Assembly: GCF_021390495.1 (NCBI RefSeq)
Contig: NZ_JAJEJP010000002.1
Coordinates: 558,001 to 622,000, forward strand
Reading direction: 5' to 3'
From: Paraburkholderia sp. ZP32-5
GTDB taxonomy: Bacteria > Pseudomonadota > Gammaproteobacteria > Burkholderiales > Burkholderiaceae
DNA: 64,000 nucleotides
Position 1 is the stretch's first letter. Each line of letters opens with the position of its first letter. Of the stretch, positions 52,113 to 61,637 are shown one piece after another. The notes beneath the pieces are model-generated. The model ran no database searches and was not told the origin of the DNA. It saw only the letters and a list, made by a program, of their open reading frames with translations. A program made the position numbers and the translations under genes.

Positions 52113-52268
52113 ATTTCGGCCGATTCGGCGGTGAACCAACCGAAGGCGCCAGCCCGCTATCCACGTCGCGAGCCGTCGCCAGCATGCCCGGAGACCGTTT
52201 CCGGCGCGAGCATTGCCAGTCGCGACTGTCAGCCCAGCGGCACGTAGCGCCCCCAAAGGAAATTCGAC

Positions 52269-52976
52269 ATGATCAACAAGATTTTCGAGTCACTTCAATC
52301 GGCCGTCGCCGATGTCCACGACGGCGCCACCGTCATGATCGGCGGCTTCGGCACGGCCGGCATGCCGTCCGAGCTGATCGACGCGCTCATCGAGCAGGGT
52401 GCGCGCGACCTGACCATCGTCAACAACAACGCAGGTAACGGCGATATCGGCCTCGCGGCGCTGCTCAACGCGAAGCGTGTGCGCAAGATCATCTGCTCGT
52501 TCCCGCGCCAGACCGACTCGTATGTATTCGACGCGCTCTATCGCGCCGGCGAAATCGAACTCGAACTCGTGCCGCAAGGCAATCTCGCGGAGCGTATCCG
52601 CGCGGCGGGCGCGGGCATCGGCGGCTTCTTCACGCCGACCGCGTACGGCACCAAGCTTGCCGAAGGCAAGGAAACCCGTCTGATCGACGGCAAGCACTAT
52701 GTGCTGGAGTCGCCGCTGCATGCCGACTTTGCGCTGATCAAGGCGTATAAGGGCGACCGCTGGGGCAACCTGATCTATCGCAAGACCGCCCGCAACTTCG
52801 GGCCGATCATGGCAAGCGCGGCAAAAACCGCGATCGTGCAGGTGTCGGAAGTGGTGCCGCTCGGCGCGCTCGATCCTGAAGTGATCGTCACGCCCGGCAT
52901 TTTCGTGCAACGCGTGATCGAAGTGCCGCAAGCGGCACACGCCCCGGCGGCCAATCCTCACGACGCTGCTGCCTGA
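52269..52976 (+). CDS. pcaI: 3-oxoadipate CoA-transferase subunit A
   Basis: Alpha subunit of succinyl-CoA:3-oxoadipate CoA-transferase, activating 3-oxoadipate in the beta-ketoadipate pathway. It has 235 residues. The family's glycine-rich start is seen in DGATVMIGGFGTAGMPSELI, then GARDLTIVNNNAGNGDIGLA and AGAGIGGFFTPTAYGTKLAE. The start is ATG at 52269 with AAAGGA. The beta subunit starts 13 bases after the stop. Confidence 0.95.
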   Translation: MINKIFESLQSAVADVHDGATVMIGGFGTAGMPSELIDALIEQGARDLTIVNNNAGNGDIGLAALLNAKRVRKIICSFPRQTDSYVFDALYRAGEIELELVPQGNLAERIRAAGAGIGGFFTPTAYGTKLAEGKETRLIDGKHYVLESPLHADFALIKAYKGDRWGNLIYRKTARNFGPIMASAAKTAIVQVSEVVPLGALDPEVIVTPGIFVQRVIEVPQAAHAPAANPHDAAA

Positions 52977-52989
52977 ACCGGAGACCGAC

Positions 52990-53649
52990 ATGAAAAAACT
53001 GACCCGCGATGAAATGGCCAAGCGCGTCGCCCAGGATATCCCCGAAGGCGCGTACGTGAACCTCGGCATTGGCGTGCCGACGCTGGTGGCCAATCACCTG
53101 GCCGCCGACAAGGAAATCTTCCTGCATAGCGAAAACGGTCTGCTCGGCATGGGCCCGGCACCGGCAAAGGGCGAGGAAGACGACGAATTGATCAACGCCG
53201 GCAAGCAGCATGTCACGCTGCTGACGGGCGGCGCGTTCTTCCATCACTCGGATTCGTTCGCAATGATGCGCGGCGGCCATCTGGACTTCTGCGTGCTCGG
53301 CGCGTTCCAGGTGTCGGCCAAGGGCGACCTCGCGAACTGGCACACCGGCGCACCGGACGCGATTCCGGCGGTCGGCGGCGCGATGGATCTCGCGATCGGC
53401 GCGAAGCAGGTCTACGTGATGATGGAGCACCTGACCAAGCAGGGCGAAAGCAAGATCACCGCCGAGTGCTCGTATCCGGTCACCGGCATCGGCTGCGTGA
53501 CCCGTATCTATACGGACCTCGCGATGATCGACGTGACGAAGCAAGGCCTCGTCGTGCGCGAGATCTTCACCGATATCGGCTTCGACGAACTGCAGAAGCT
53601 GACTGGCGTGCCGATGACCGACGGCACGCAGGCCGCGCGCGCGGCCTGA
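52990..53649 (+). CDS. pcaJ: 3-oxoadipate CoA-transferase subunit B
   Basis: Beta subunit of 219 residues. The catalytic glutamate lies in LHSENGLLGMGPAP (E-N-G), the attachment point of CoA in this family. Other landmarks are EGAYVNLGIGVPTLVANHLA and LTGGAFFHHSDSFAMMRGGH. The start is ATG at 52990 with GGAGAC. Pairs with pcaI. Confidence 0.96.
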   Translation: MKKLTRDEMAKRVAQDIPEGAYVNLGIGVPTLVANHLAADKEIFLHSENGLLGMGPAPAKGEEDDELINAGKQHVTLLTGGAFFHHSDSFAMMRGGHLDFCVLGAFQVSAKGDLANWHTGAPDAIPAVGGAMDLAIGAKQVYVMMEHLTKQGESKITAECSYPVTGIGCVTRIYTDLAMIDVTKQGLVVREIFTDIGFDELQKLTGVPMTDGTQAARAA

Positions 53650-53655
53650 TGGCCG

Positions 53656-53694
53656 GCTTCAGGCGCGGCCGCCGGCTGGCTGTCCGCCTGAAGC
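53656..53694 (+). other. Inverted repeat between pcaJ and pcaB
   Basis: GCTTCAGGCG and CGCCTGAAGC pair perfectly over 10 bp around a 19-base loop, seven bases after the pcaJ stop. No T run. A 270-base gap follows before pcaB, so the hairpin may stabilise the pcaIJ message or reduce transcription into pcaBDC. Confidence 0.5.
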
Positions 53695-53919
53695 AGTACC
53701 GACGCGACGCGGCACGCCGCGCGAACGGGCCGGTGCTGGCGAGGCAAATGCCTGGTCGGCGCTGGCCTGCGACTTCGGCGGCGTGCATGCCCCGGTTGGC
53801 GCACAATACGCGGCAACATATGCGGCATTACGCGCGACAACCTGCACGGCGCCGCATGCATCAGTACCGCACGCGGCTCAGTTCTTTCATCTCCGACTCC
53901 CTCGAACATCGACGTCATC

Positions 53920-55299
53920 ATGCTCGACTCCAGCGCCCGTCTGACTGGCCTTCTTTGCGGCACACAGCCGATGAACGATATCTGGGCGCCGCGTGCCACG
54001 CTGCAACGGATGCTCGACGTCGAAGCCGCTCTTGCGCGCGCTTCGGCCGCTCATCAAGTCATTCCCGAATCCGCCGTACCCGCGATCGAAGCCGCTTGCC
54101 AGGCCGATCGGCTCGATGCCGATGCGCTCGCGCGCGATGCTGCGCTCGGCGGCAATCTGGCGATTCCGCTCGTCAAGCAGCTGACCGCGCTCGTCAAGGC
54201 GGCCGATGCCGAAGCCGGCAAATACGTGCATTGGGGCGCGACGAGCCAGGACATCATCGATACGGCGCTGGTGCTGCAGTTGCGCGACACCTTCGACCTG
54301 CTCGACAGCGGCCTGCAAGCCACCTGCGACGCCGTCGCGAAACTCGCGGCCACCCATCGCGCGACGCCGATGATCGGCCGCACCTGGCTGCAGCAGGCGC
54401 TGCCCATTACGCTCGGCCTTAAATTCGCGCAATGGCTCGATGCGTTGCTGCGCCATCGCGAGCGGCTCGCCGCGCTGCGCGAGCGCGTGCTGGTGCTGCA
54501 ATTCGGCGGTGCGGCCGGCACGCTGGCCAGCCTGCGCGACGCGGCGCCACAGGTGACGCAAGCGCTGGCCAAAGAACTCGGCCTCGCGGTGCCGACCTTG
54601 CCGTGGCATACGCAGCGCGACCGCATCGCTGAAACGGCATCGGTATTCGGCATGCTGATCGGCACGTTCGGCAAGATCGCGCGCGATATCTCGCTGCAAA
54701 TGCAAACCGAAATCGATGAACTCGCCGAGCCCGCCGCAGCCGGCAAGGGCGGCTCGTCGACGATGCCGCATAAGCGCAACCCGGTCGGCTGCGCGGCCGT
54801 GCTGACCGCCGCGACGCGCGCGCCCGGCCTGGTGGCAACCATATTCGCCGGCATGGTGCAGGAGCATGAGCGCGCGCTCGGCGGCTGGCAGGCCGAATGG
54901 GATGCGCTGCCCGACCTCGCGCGTCTGGCGGGCGGCGCGCTCGCGAATATCGAACAGATCGCGGCGGGTCTTAACGTGAACGTCGCGCGCCTCGCCGCGA
55001 ATCTCGATGTCACGCATGGCCTGATTCTCGGCGAAGCGGTGATGCTCGCGCTCGGCGACAGCATCGGCCGGCTCGACGCGCATCATCTGGTCGAACGGGC
55101 ATCCAAAGCGGCGATCGCCGACGGCAAAACGCTTTACGACGTGCTTGCCGCTGATTCCGCCGTCACCCAACATCTTCCGCTCGAGCGCCTGAAGCAGCTG
55201 CTCGATCCCGCTCAATACGTCGGCCAGGCGCACGCATATGTGGATGCCGCGCTGGCGCTTCATACCACGCGCGCGCAGCGCGCCCCTACCAAGGAGTAA
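53920..55299 (+). CDS. pcaB: 3-carboxy-cis,cis-muconate cycloisomerase
   Basis: Turns 3-carboxy-cis,cis-muconate into 4-carboxymuconolactone. It has 459 residues. It belongs to the fumarase/aspartase superfamily, shown by the signature GGSSTMPHKRNPVGC near residues 276-290 and by KYVHWGATSQDIIDTALVLQ earlier. The C-terminal helices are intact. The start is ATG at 53920; it lacks a clear ribosome site. pcaD follows after five bases. Adenylosuccinate lyase is the nearest alternative but the gene context decides for pcaB. Confidence 0.94.
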   Translation: MLDSSARLTGLLCGTQPMNDIWAPRATLQRMLDVEAALARASAAHQVIPESAVPAIEAACQADRLDADALARDAALGGNLAIPLVKQLTALVKAADAEAGKYVHWGATSQDIIDTALVLQLRDTFDLLDSGLQATCDAVAKLAATHRATPMIGRTWLQQALPITLGLKFAQWLDALLRHRERLAALRERVLVLQFGGAAGTLASLRDAAPQVTQALAKELGLAVPTLPWHTQRDRIAETASVFGMLIGTFGKIARDISLQMQTEIDELAEPAAAGKGGSSTMPHKRNPVGCAAVLTAATRAPGLVATIFAGMVQEHERALGGWQAEWDALPDLARLAGGALANIEQIAAGLNVNVARLAANLDVTHGLILGEAVMLALGDSIGRLDAHHLVERASKAAIADGKTLYDVLAADSAVTQHLPLERLKQLLDPAQYVGQAHAYVDAALALHTTRAQRAPTKE

Positions 55300-55304
55300 C
55301 CGGC

Positions 55305-56096
55305 ATGCCTTACGCCGCAGTCAACGGCACCGAGCTTCACTACCGCATCGACGGCGACCGTCACGGCCACGCGCCGTGGCTCGTGCTGTCGAATTCGCTC
55401 GGCTGCGATATGTCCATGTGGGCGCCGCAAGTCGCGGCGTTGTCGAAGCATTTCCGCGTGCTGCGTTACGACACGCGCGGCCACGGCCATTCGGAAGCGC
55501 CGAAGGGTCCGTACACGATCGAGCAGTTGACCGGCGACGTGCTCGGTCTGATGGATACGCTGAAGATCGCGCGCGCGAATTTCTGCGGCATCTCGATGGG
55601 CGGCCTGACCGGCGTCGCGTTGGCCGCGCGTCATGGCGACCGCTTCGAGCGCGTCGTGCTGTGCAATACGGCCGCGCGTATCGGCTCGCCGGAAGTATGG
55701 GTGCCGCGCGCCGCGAAGGCTCGCAGCGAAGGCCTGCTCGCGCTCGCCGACGCAGTGCTGCCGCGCTGGTTCACGGCCGATTTCATCGAGCGTGAGCCGG
55801 TCGTGCTGGCGCTGATTCGCGACGTGTTCGTGCATAACGACAAGGAAGGCTATGCATCGAACTGCGACGCGATCGACGCGGCCGATCTGCGCCCCGAAAC
55901 GCCGGGCATCAAGCTGCCGGCGCTCGTGATCAGCGGTACGCACGACCTCGCCGCGACGCCCGCGCAAGGCCGCGAACTCGCGCAGTCGATTCCGGGCGCG
56001 CGCTATGTCGAACTGGACGCATCGCATATTTCCAATATCGAAAAGGTCGACGAATTCACGAAGACCGTACTCGACTTCCTGACGGAGACGAAATGA
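55305..56096 (+). CDS. pcaD: 3-oxoadipate enol-lactonase
   Basis: Alpha/beta hydrolase of 263 residues that opens 3-oxoadipate enol-lactone to 3-oxoadipate. The nucleophile is Ser97 in CGISMGG, with the HGH segment at 60-62 (TRGHGHSEAP), an Asp in LVISGTHDLAATP and a His in LDASHISNIE. The start is ATG at 55305 with AAGGAG. Its stop overlaps the pcaC start by 4 bp. Confidence 0.95.
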   Translation: MPYAAVNGTELHYRIDGDRHGHAPWLVLSNSLGCDMSMWAPQVAALSKHFRVLRYDTRGHGHSEAPKGPYTIEQLTGDVLGLMDTLKIARANFCGISMGGLTGVALAARHGDRFERVVLCNTAARIGSPEVWVPRAAKARSEGLLALADAVLPRWFTADFIEREPVVLALIRDVFVHNDKEGYASNCDAIDAADLRPETPGIKLPALVISGTHDLAATPAQGRELAQSIPGARYVELDASHISNIEKVDEFTKTVLDFLTETK

Positions 56097-56488
56097 ACGA
56101 CGAAGATCGCTATGAAGCCGGCCTTGGTGTGCGCCGTGCGGTGCTGGGCAGCGCGCACGTCGACCGGTCGCTTGCGAACCGTAACGAGTTCACCGAGGAA
56201 TTCCAGAACTTCATCACGCGCTATGCATGGGGCGAAATCTGGACGCGCGACGGCCTGCCGCGCCATACGCGCAGTCTGGTAACGATCGCGATGATGGTCG
56301 CGCTGAACCGCAGCGAGGAACTCGCGCTGCATCTGCGCGCCGCGAAAAACAACGGCGTGACGCGCGAACAGATCAAGGAATTGCTGCTGCAGACGGCGAT
56401 CTACGCCGGCGTGCCGGCGGCGAATTCGGCCTTCCATCTGGCCGACAAGCTGTTCCGCGAGGATGACGTGGCGGCAGCCAAGCCGTAA
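56093..56488 (+). CDS. pcaC: 4-carboxymuconolactone decarboxylase
   Basis: Decarboxylates 4-carboxymuconolactone to the enol-lactone used by PcaD. It has 131 residues, the usual length of stand-alone PcaC. The segment TRSLVTIAMMVALNRSEELA followed by LHLRAAKNNGVTREQIKELL is diagnostic of the AhpD/CMD fold. The start overlaps pcaD (ATGA). A strong terminator follows at 56536-56571, which makes it the last pca gene of the operon. Confidence 0.95.
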   Translation: MNDEDRYEAGLGVRRAVLGSAHVDRSLANRNEFTEEFQNFITRYAWGEIWTRDGLPRHTRSLVTIAMMVALNRSEELALHLRAAKNNGVTREQIKELLLQTAIYAGVPAANSAFHLADKLFREDDVAAAKP

Positions 56489-56535
56489 GCGCGCTGCCAA
56501 ACGCTGCCAGACGCCTTCAAGCGCTTTCCAGCCAG

Positions 56536-56571
56536 GCCCCAAAAGTTGCCCGCCAACTTTTGGGGCTTTTT
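56536..56571 (+). terminator. Rho-independent terminator of the pca operon
   Basis: GCCCCAAAAGTT and AACTTTTGGGGC form a perfect 12-bp stem with a 7-base loop and five T residues, 48 bases after the pcaC stop. Confidence 0.93.
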
Positions 56572-56784
56572 CAATGGCCTGTCGGGTGTGCGGGCTTCAC
56601 CGCCATGCCCGGCACGGATGCCGGCTTCGGCGTAGATTGGGTGTGGCTTGTTATGCGGGTTGATTCACTGGTAGTGTCCTGCCTTTGACGCGGGCGCGCA
56701 GGGTGCCGCCCGCGCTCCAACGCCTGCCGCCCGGGCCGCCGCTCCCGTCGTGCTGGCGCCGTCCGGCAAGCTGCCGAGGTCGTG

Positions 56785-58737
56785 ATGCTTTCGAATCTGC
56801 TGGTGCAACTGGTTAACGGACTCGCCGACGCGTCGACGCTATTTCTGGTCGCCGCCGGTTTGTCGTTGATCTTCGGCGTGACGCGCATCGTCAACTTTGC
56901 ACACGGCTCGTTCTATATGCTCGGGGTCTACGTCGCGTACAGCATCGCGAGCCGGTTTGGCCAGACCACGGGCGGCTTCTGGCTGTCGGTGCTGGCCGCC
57001 GCGCTGGCGGTCGCGGTGCTGGGCGCGCTGGTCGAAATCGTCGTGCTGCGGCGGATCTACCAGGCCCCCGAGCTGTTCCATCTGCTCGCCACTTTTGCGC
57101 TGGTGCTGATCTTTCGCGACGCCGCGCTATGGCTGTGGGGCCCCGACGATCTGTTCGGCCCGCGCGCGCCGCATCTTGCCGGCGCAGTCGATTTTCTCGG
57201 CCATCCGTTGCCCACCTACGATATCGCGCTGATCGTGATCGGCCCGCTGGTTCTGCTGCTGCTCTGGTATGCGCTGACGCGCACGCGCTGGGGCACGCTG
57301 GTGCGCGCCGCGACGCAGGATCGCGAGATGCTCGGCGCGCTCGGTATCAACGAGGCATGGCTATTTACCGGCGTGTTTTTCGTCGGCGCCTTTCTCGCAG
57401 GGCTGGGCGGCGCGCTGCAAGGGCCGCGCATGTCGGCGAACCTGTCGCTCGATCTGGATACGATCGGCAATGCGTTCGTCGTCGTGGTGGTCGGCGGCAT
57501 GGGTTCGATTCCGGGCGCGTTTATCGCCGCGTTGCTGATCGCCGAGATCAAGGCGCTATGTATCGGCATCGGGCATGTGACCGTTTTCGGGTTTGGCCTG
57601 TCGCTGAGCCGCTTTACGCTGGTCGCGGAATTCGCCGTGATGGCGGTCGTGCTGGTGGTGCGGCCATGGGGGCTGCTGGGCCGTGCGAGCGCGCTCGTGC
57701 GGGGTCTCGGCGCGCCGGAGACGCCATTGCGGCCGGCCGGCAAGCGTCTGAAATGGCTGGCCGCGCTGGTGTTGCTCGCGCTCGTGTTGGCGCCGCTCGC
57801 GGCCAACGCGTTTCCGTATATGCCGGTGCTGCTCGTCGAAATCCTGATCGCGGTGCTGTTCGCGGCGAGCCTGCATTTCATCATGGGGCCGGGCGGCCTG
57901 CATTCGTTCGGCCACGCCGCGTACTTTGGACTCGGTGCGTATGGCGCGGCGCTGTTTCTGAAGGTGCTGAATCTTCCGATGGAAGCCGCGCTGGTGCTGG
58001 GCCCCTTGCTCGCGGTATTGGGCGCGCTGCTGTTCGGCTGGTTCTGCGTGCGCCTGTCGGGCGTCTATCTGGCGATGCTGACGCTCGCGTTCGCGCAGAT
58101 CGTCTGGTCGGTCGTATTCCAGTGGGACGACGTCACGGGCGGCAGCAATGGCGTGCTCGGCTTATGGCCGTCGAACTGGCTGTCGTCGCCGGTCGCGTTT
58201 TACTACCTGACGCTCGCGTGCGCGGTGCTCGGTGTGTGGCTGCTGCGCCGCATGCTGTTTTCGCCGCTCGGATATGCGATGCGCGCAGCACGCGATTCCG
58301 CGCTGCGTGCCGAGACGATCGGTATCGACGTCAAGCGCGTGCAATGGGCATCGTTCGTGATCGCCGCGCTGTTTTGCGGGCTCGCCGGATCGCTATATGC
58401 GTTTTCGAAAGGCAATATCTCGCCTGAGGCGATCAGCGTGAGCCGTTCGGTCGACGGCCTCGTGATGGTGCTGCTCGGCGGCTTGCAGACGTTGAGCGGG
58501 CCGATCGTCGGCGCGGCGGTATTCACATGGCTGCAGGACACCGTCGCGCGTCAGACCGACTACTGGCAGGCGCTGCTCGGCTTCGTGATCCTGTTGCTGG
58601 TGATCGCGTTTCCGCAGGGCATCGTCGGCTTCGTGCGCGAGCGTTTCGGCGATACCGCCTTCGATCAAGCCGACGCGACCTACGACAGCGGCGCAGCGCC
58701 GTCGCAACGGGCGGCCACGGTCGAGGAGGGGCGATGA
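56785..58737 (+). CDS. Branched-chain-type ABC permease, LivH and LivM fused in one protein
   Basis: Inner-membrane permease of 650 residues. The first half is LivH-like (FGVTRIVNFAHGSFYMLGVY, GVFFVGAFLAGLGGALQGP, VVVVVGGMGSIPGAFIAALL). The second half is LivM-like (ASLHFIMGPGGLHSFGHAAY, LSGVYLAMLTLAFAQIVWSV, GLVMVLLGGLQTLSGPIVGA). Most relatives encode the two as separate genes. The start is ATG at 56785 with GAGG five bases upstream; a GTG directly before it is also open. The following ATPase gene overlaps by 4 bp. Neighbouring pca genes suggest aromatic-acid or related uptake; amino acids or amides remain possible. Confidence 0.92.
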   Translation: MLSNLLVQLVNGLADASTLFLVAAGLSLIFGVTRIVNFAHGSFYMLGVYVAYSIASRFGQTTGGFWLSVLAAALAVAVLGALVEIVVLRRIYQAPELFHLLATFALVLIFRDAALWLWGPDDLFGPRAPHLAGAVDFLGHPLPTYDIALIVIGPLVLLLLWYALTRTRWGTLVRAATQDREMLGALGINEAWLFTGVFFVGAFLAGLGGALQGPRMSANLSLDLDTIGNAFVVVVVGGMGSIPGAFIAALLIAEIKALCIGIGHVTVFGFGLSLSRFTLVAEFAVMAVVLVVRPWGLLGRASALVRGLGAPETPLRPAGKRLKWLAALVLLALVLAPLAANAFPYMPVLLVEILIAVLFAASLHFIMGPGGLHSFGHAAYFGLGAYGAALFLKVLNLPMEAALVLGPLLAVLGALLFGWFCVRLSGVYLAMLTLAFAQIVWSVVFQWDDVTGGSNGVLGLWPSNWLSSPVAFYYLTLACAVLGVWLLRRMLFSPLGYAMRAARDSALRAETIGIDVKRVQWASFVIAALFCGLAGSLYAFSKGNISPEAISVSRSVDGLVMVLLGGLQTLSGPIVGAAVFTWLQDTVARQTDYWQALLGFVILLLVIAFPQGIVGFVRERFGDTAFDQADATYDSGAAPSQRAATVEEGR

Positions 58738-59543
58738 GCCTGCTGCGCGTGAGCGGTCTGTCGAGATCGTTCGGCGGCGTCAAAGCCGTCGATGACGTGT
58801 CGTTCGAGCTGCAAGCCGGCGAACTGCTGGCGTTGCTCGGACCGAATGGCGCGGGCAAATCCACCTGCTTCAATATGGTCAACGGCCAGTTGCAGCCGTC
58901 GGCGGGCTCGATTCTTCTCGATGGTCATGAGCTGGTCGGCATGCGTCCGCGCGATATCTGGCGGCGCGGCGTGGGCCGCACGTTCCAGATTGCCGCCACG
59001 TTCAATTCGATGACGGTGCTCGAAAACGTGCAGATGGCGCTGGTATCGCACGAGAAAAAAACCTTTGGTCTGTGGAAACCGGCACGCGCCCGCTATGCCG
59101 ACGAAGCGTTCGCGCTGCTCGAACAGGTCGGTATGAACGCGCACGCAAGTCGCGCCTGCGCTGTGCTCGCGTATGGCGACGTCAAGCGCGTCGAACTGGC
59201 GATCGCGCTTGCGAACCGTCCGAAGCTGCTGCTGATGGACGAACCGACCGCCGGCATGGCGCCGCGCGAGCGCAACGAACTGATGGCGCTGACGCGGCGC
59301 CTTGCGACCGAACACCGTATCGGCGTGCTATTTACCGAGCACAGCATGGATGTCGTATTCGCGTACGCCGATCGGCTGATCGTGCTTGCACGCGGCAAGC
59401 TGATCGCCGAGGGCGATGCCGAAACGATCCGCAACGACGCGCGCGTGCAGGAAGTCTATTTCGGCACCGGCAAGACTTTTCGTCCGCATCTGCCGCTGCC
59501 GGATGCGGCGGCCGGCACGCGAGAACGCGGAGTGCCGCAATGA
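58734..59543 (+). CDS. Branched-chain-type ABC transporter ATP-binding protein (LivG-like)
   Basis: ATPase of 269 residues. Walker A is GPNGAGKST (near 38-46), the Q-loop GVGRTFQIAATFNSMTV, the signature LAYGDVKRVELAIALA (the LivG form of LSGGQ), Walker B LLLMDEPTAGMAPRE and switch His in LFTEHSMDVVF. Starts overlap on both sides (ATGA), so the genes are translationally coupled. Confidence 0.95.
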   Translation: MSLLRVSGLSRSFGGVKAVDDVSFELQAGELLALLGPNGAGKSTCFNMVNGQLQPSAGSILLDGHELVGMRPRDIWRRGVGRTFQIAATFNSMTVLENVQMALVSHEKKTFGLWKPARARYADEAFALLEQVGMNAHASRACAVLAYGDVKRVELAIALANRPKLLLMDEPTAGMAPRERNELMALTRRLATEHRIGVLFTEHSMDVVFAYADRLIVLARGKLIAEGDAETIRNDARVQEVYFGTGKTFRPHLPLPDAAAGTRERGVPQ

Positions 59544-60253
59544 GCGAACCGATGCTGAAAGTCGCCGGCCTCAATGCGTTTTATGGCCGCGCGCATATTC
59601 TGTTCGACGTCGGCTTTGAAGTCGGCCGCGGGGAAGTGGTCGCGTTGATGGGCCGCAATGGCGCGGGCAAATCGACGACGCTCAAAGCGGTGATGGGCAT
59701 GCTGCCGCAGCGCCGCGGCGAGGTGATATTTCGCGGCCGGCCTATCGGCGCGCTGCCGCCGCACAGGATCGCGCGCATGGGCGTCGGCTTCGTGCCCGAA
59801 GATCGCCGCGTGTTCGCCGACCTGACGGTGATGGAAAATCTCGACACCGGCCGCCAGCCGCCGCGCGACGGCATGCCGCAATGGACGCCGGAAAAGCTGT
59901 TCCAGCTGTTTCCGAATCTCGGCGAAATGCCGAAACGCCCGGGCGCACAGATGAGCGGCGGCGAGCAGCAGATGCTGACCGTCGCGCGCACGCTGATGGG
60001 CAATCCGTATCTGCTGCTGCTCGACGAGCCATCCGAAGGCGTTGCGCCGGTGATCGTCGAGCAGATGGCGAATATGATTCTCGAACTCAAGCGCGCGGGG
60101 CTGTCGGTTCTGTTGTCCGAGCAGAATCTGCACTTTGCCGAACTGGTCAGCGACCGCGCGTATGTGCTTGAAAAAGGGCAGATCCGCTTTAGCGGCACGA
60201 TCGGCGAACTCGCGCGCAATGAGACCGCGCGGCACGCTTATCTCGGCGTATAA
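59540..60253 (+). CDS. Branched-chain-type ABC transporter ATP-binding protein (LivF-like)
   Basis: Second ATPase of 237 residues. Walker A is GRNGAGKST, then GFVPEDRRVFADLTVMENL (LivF hallmark), signature MSGGEQQMLTVARTL, Walker B LLLLDEPSEGVAPVI, and SVLLSEQNLHFAE where Gln replaces the switch His, as is normal in LivF. The binding-protein gene starts 65 bases after the stop. Confidence 0.95.
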   Translation: MSEPMLKVAGLNAFYGRAHILFDVGFEVGRGEVVALMGRNGAGKSTTLKAVMGMLPQRRGEVIFRGRPIGALPPHRIARMGVGFVPEDRRVFADLTVMENLDTGRQPPRDGMPQWTPEKLFQLFPNLGEMPKRPGAQMSGGEQQMLTVARTLMGNPYLLLLDEPSEGVAPVIVEQMANMILELKRAGLSVLLSEQNLHFAELVSDRAYVLEKGQIRFSGTIGELARNETARHAYLGV

Positions 60254-60318
60254 GCGCATCGCGCCCGCCATTCATATGCGATTAAAACCCAGCAATCCTT
60301 CTGATAACGGAGCAACAC

Positions 60319-61527
60319 ATGACCACACGCGCAGGATGGATCTCTCGTCTTATCGTGTCGGCCGTGTGCTCGTTGAGCGCCTTCGGCGCGAGCGCACAGC
60401 AGACCATCAAGATCGGCGAGATCAATAGCTATAAGGCGCAACCCGCCTTTCTCGGGCCTTATAAAAACGGCTGGAATCTCGCGCTCGAACAGGTGAACGC
60501 GGCGGGCGGCGTGCTCGGCAAGCAGCTCGAAGTGATCTCGCGCGACGACAACGGCAACCCTGGCGACACGGTGCGCGTCGCGCAGGAGTTGATCGCGCGC
60601 GAGCAGGTGCAGTTGCTGTTCGGCGGCTTTCTGTCGAACACCGGCCTTGCGCTGACCGATTTCGCCAAGCAGAAGAAGATTTTCCTCCTCGCCGCCGAGC
60701 CGCTGACCGACAAGATCGTCTGGGCCGACGGCAATAAATACACGTACCGTCTGCGTCCTTCGACCTATATGCAGGTCGCGATGCTGGTGCCCGAGGCGGC
60801 CAAACTGCACAAGAAGCGCTGGGCAATCGTGTATCCGAACTACGAGTACGGGCAATCGGCGGTGGCGACCTTCAAGAAACTGCTGAGCGCGGCGCAGCCC
60901 GACGTGCAGTTCGTCGTCGAACAGGCGACGCCGCTCGGCAATGTCGACGCGGGCGCGGTCAGCCAGGCGATCGCCGATGCGAAGCCGGATGCGATCTTCA
61001 ACGTGCTGTTCAGCGCGGATCTCGGCAAGTTCGTGCGCGAGGGCAATACGCGCGGGCTATTCAAGGATCGCGCGGTGGTGTCGTTGCTGACCGGCGAGCC
61101 CGACTATCTCGATCCGCTCGGCGCCGAAGCGCCGACCGGCTGGATCGTGACCGGCTACCCGTGGTATTCGATCGATACGCCGGCCAACAAGAAATTCGTC
61201 GACGCGTATCGCGCGCGGTATCACGACTATCCGCGAGTCGGTTCGGTGGTCGGCTATTCGGCGCTGATGTCGATCGCCGACGGTATCAAAAAGGCCGGTT
61301 CGACCGATCCCGACAAACTCGCCGCCGCATTCAAGGGGCTCAACGTCGAGACGCCGTTCGGGCCGATCATGTATCGCCCGCAGGACAACCAGTCGACGAT
61401 GGGCGCGTATGTCGGCGTGACCGGCGTGAAGGACGGCAAGGGCGTGATGACGTCGTATCGCTATATCGATGGCGCGAGCGTGCAACCATCGGATGCCGAA
61501 GTAAAGAAGCTGCGGCCGGCGGATTGA
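60319..61527 (+). CDS. Branched-chain-type ABC transporter substrate-binding protein
   Basis: Periplasmic receptor of 402 residues. The signal peptide ends at FGASAQ, before QTIKIGEINSYKAQPAFLGP; the KIGxxxSxxG-like start of the LivK/AmiC fold is recognisable. Further landmarks are LEQVNAAGGVLGKQLEVISR, LLFGGFLSNTGLALTDFAKQ, and VYPNYEYGQSAVATFKKLL. Last gene of the transporter operon. The ligand is unknown: proximity to pca genes favours an aromatic acid, and this binding-protein group includes amide and aromatic receptors. Confidence 0.92.
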   Translation: MTTRAGWISRLIVSAVCSLSAFGASAQQTIKIGEINSYKAQPAFLGPYKNGWNLALEQVNAAGGVLGKQLEVISRDDNGNPGDTVRVAQELIAREQVQLLFGGFLSNTGLALTDFAKQKKIFLLAAEPLTDKIVWADGNKYTYRLRPSTYMQVAMLVPEAAKLHKKRWAIVYPNYEYGQSAVATFKKLLSAAQPDVQFVVEQATPLGNVDAGAVSQAIADAKPDAIFNVLFSADLGKFVREGNTRGLFKDRAVVSLLTGEPDYLDPLGAEAPTGWIVTGYPWYSIDTPANKKFVDAYRARYHDYPRVGSVVGYSALMSIADGIKKAGSTDPDKLAAAFKGLNVETPFGPIMYRPQDNQSTMGAYVGVTGVKDGKGVMTSYRYIDGASVQPSDAEVKKLRPAD

Positions 61528-61637
61528 ACGCGCGGCGCGCGTCGGCTTGCCGTGACGGGTGCTTTGGCGCTGTGTGAGCGCCACCCGATCCGGCAGCCGG
61601 CGAGAACCCGCGGCTTGTGCCACGGGTGAGTAGGAAA

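Noticed and set aside
53887..55263. Open frame of 458 codons antisense to pcaB
   Set aside because: Same reason: pcaB carries clear family motifs, and the antisense product has none.
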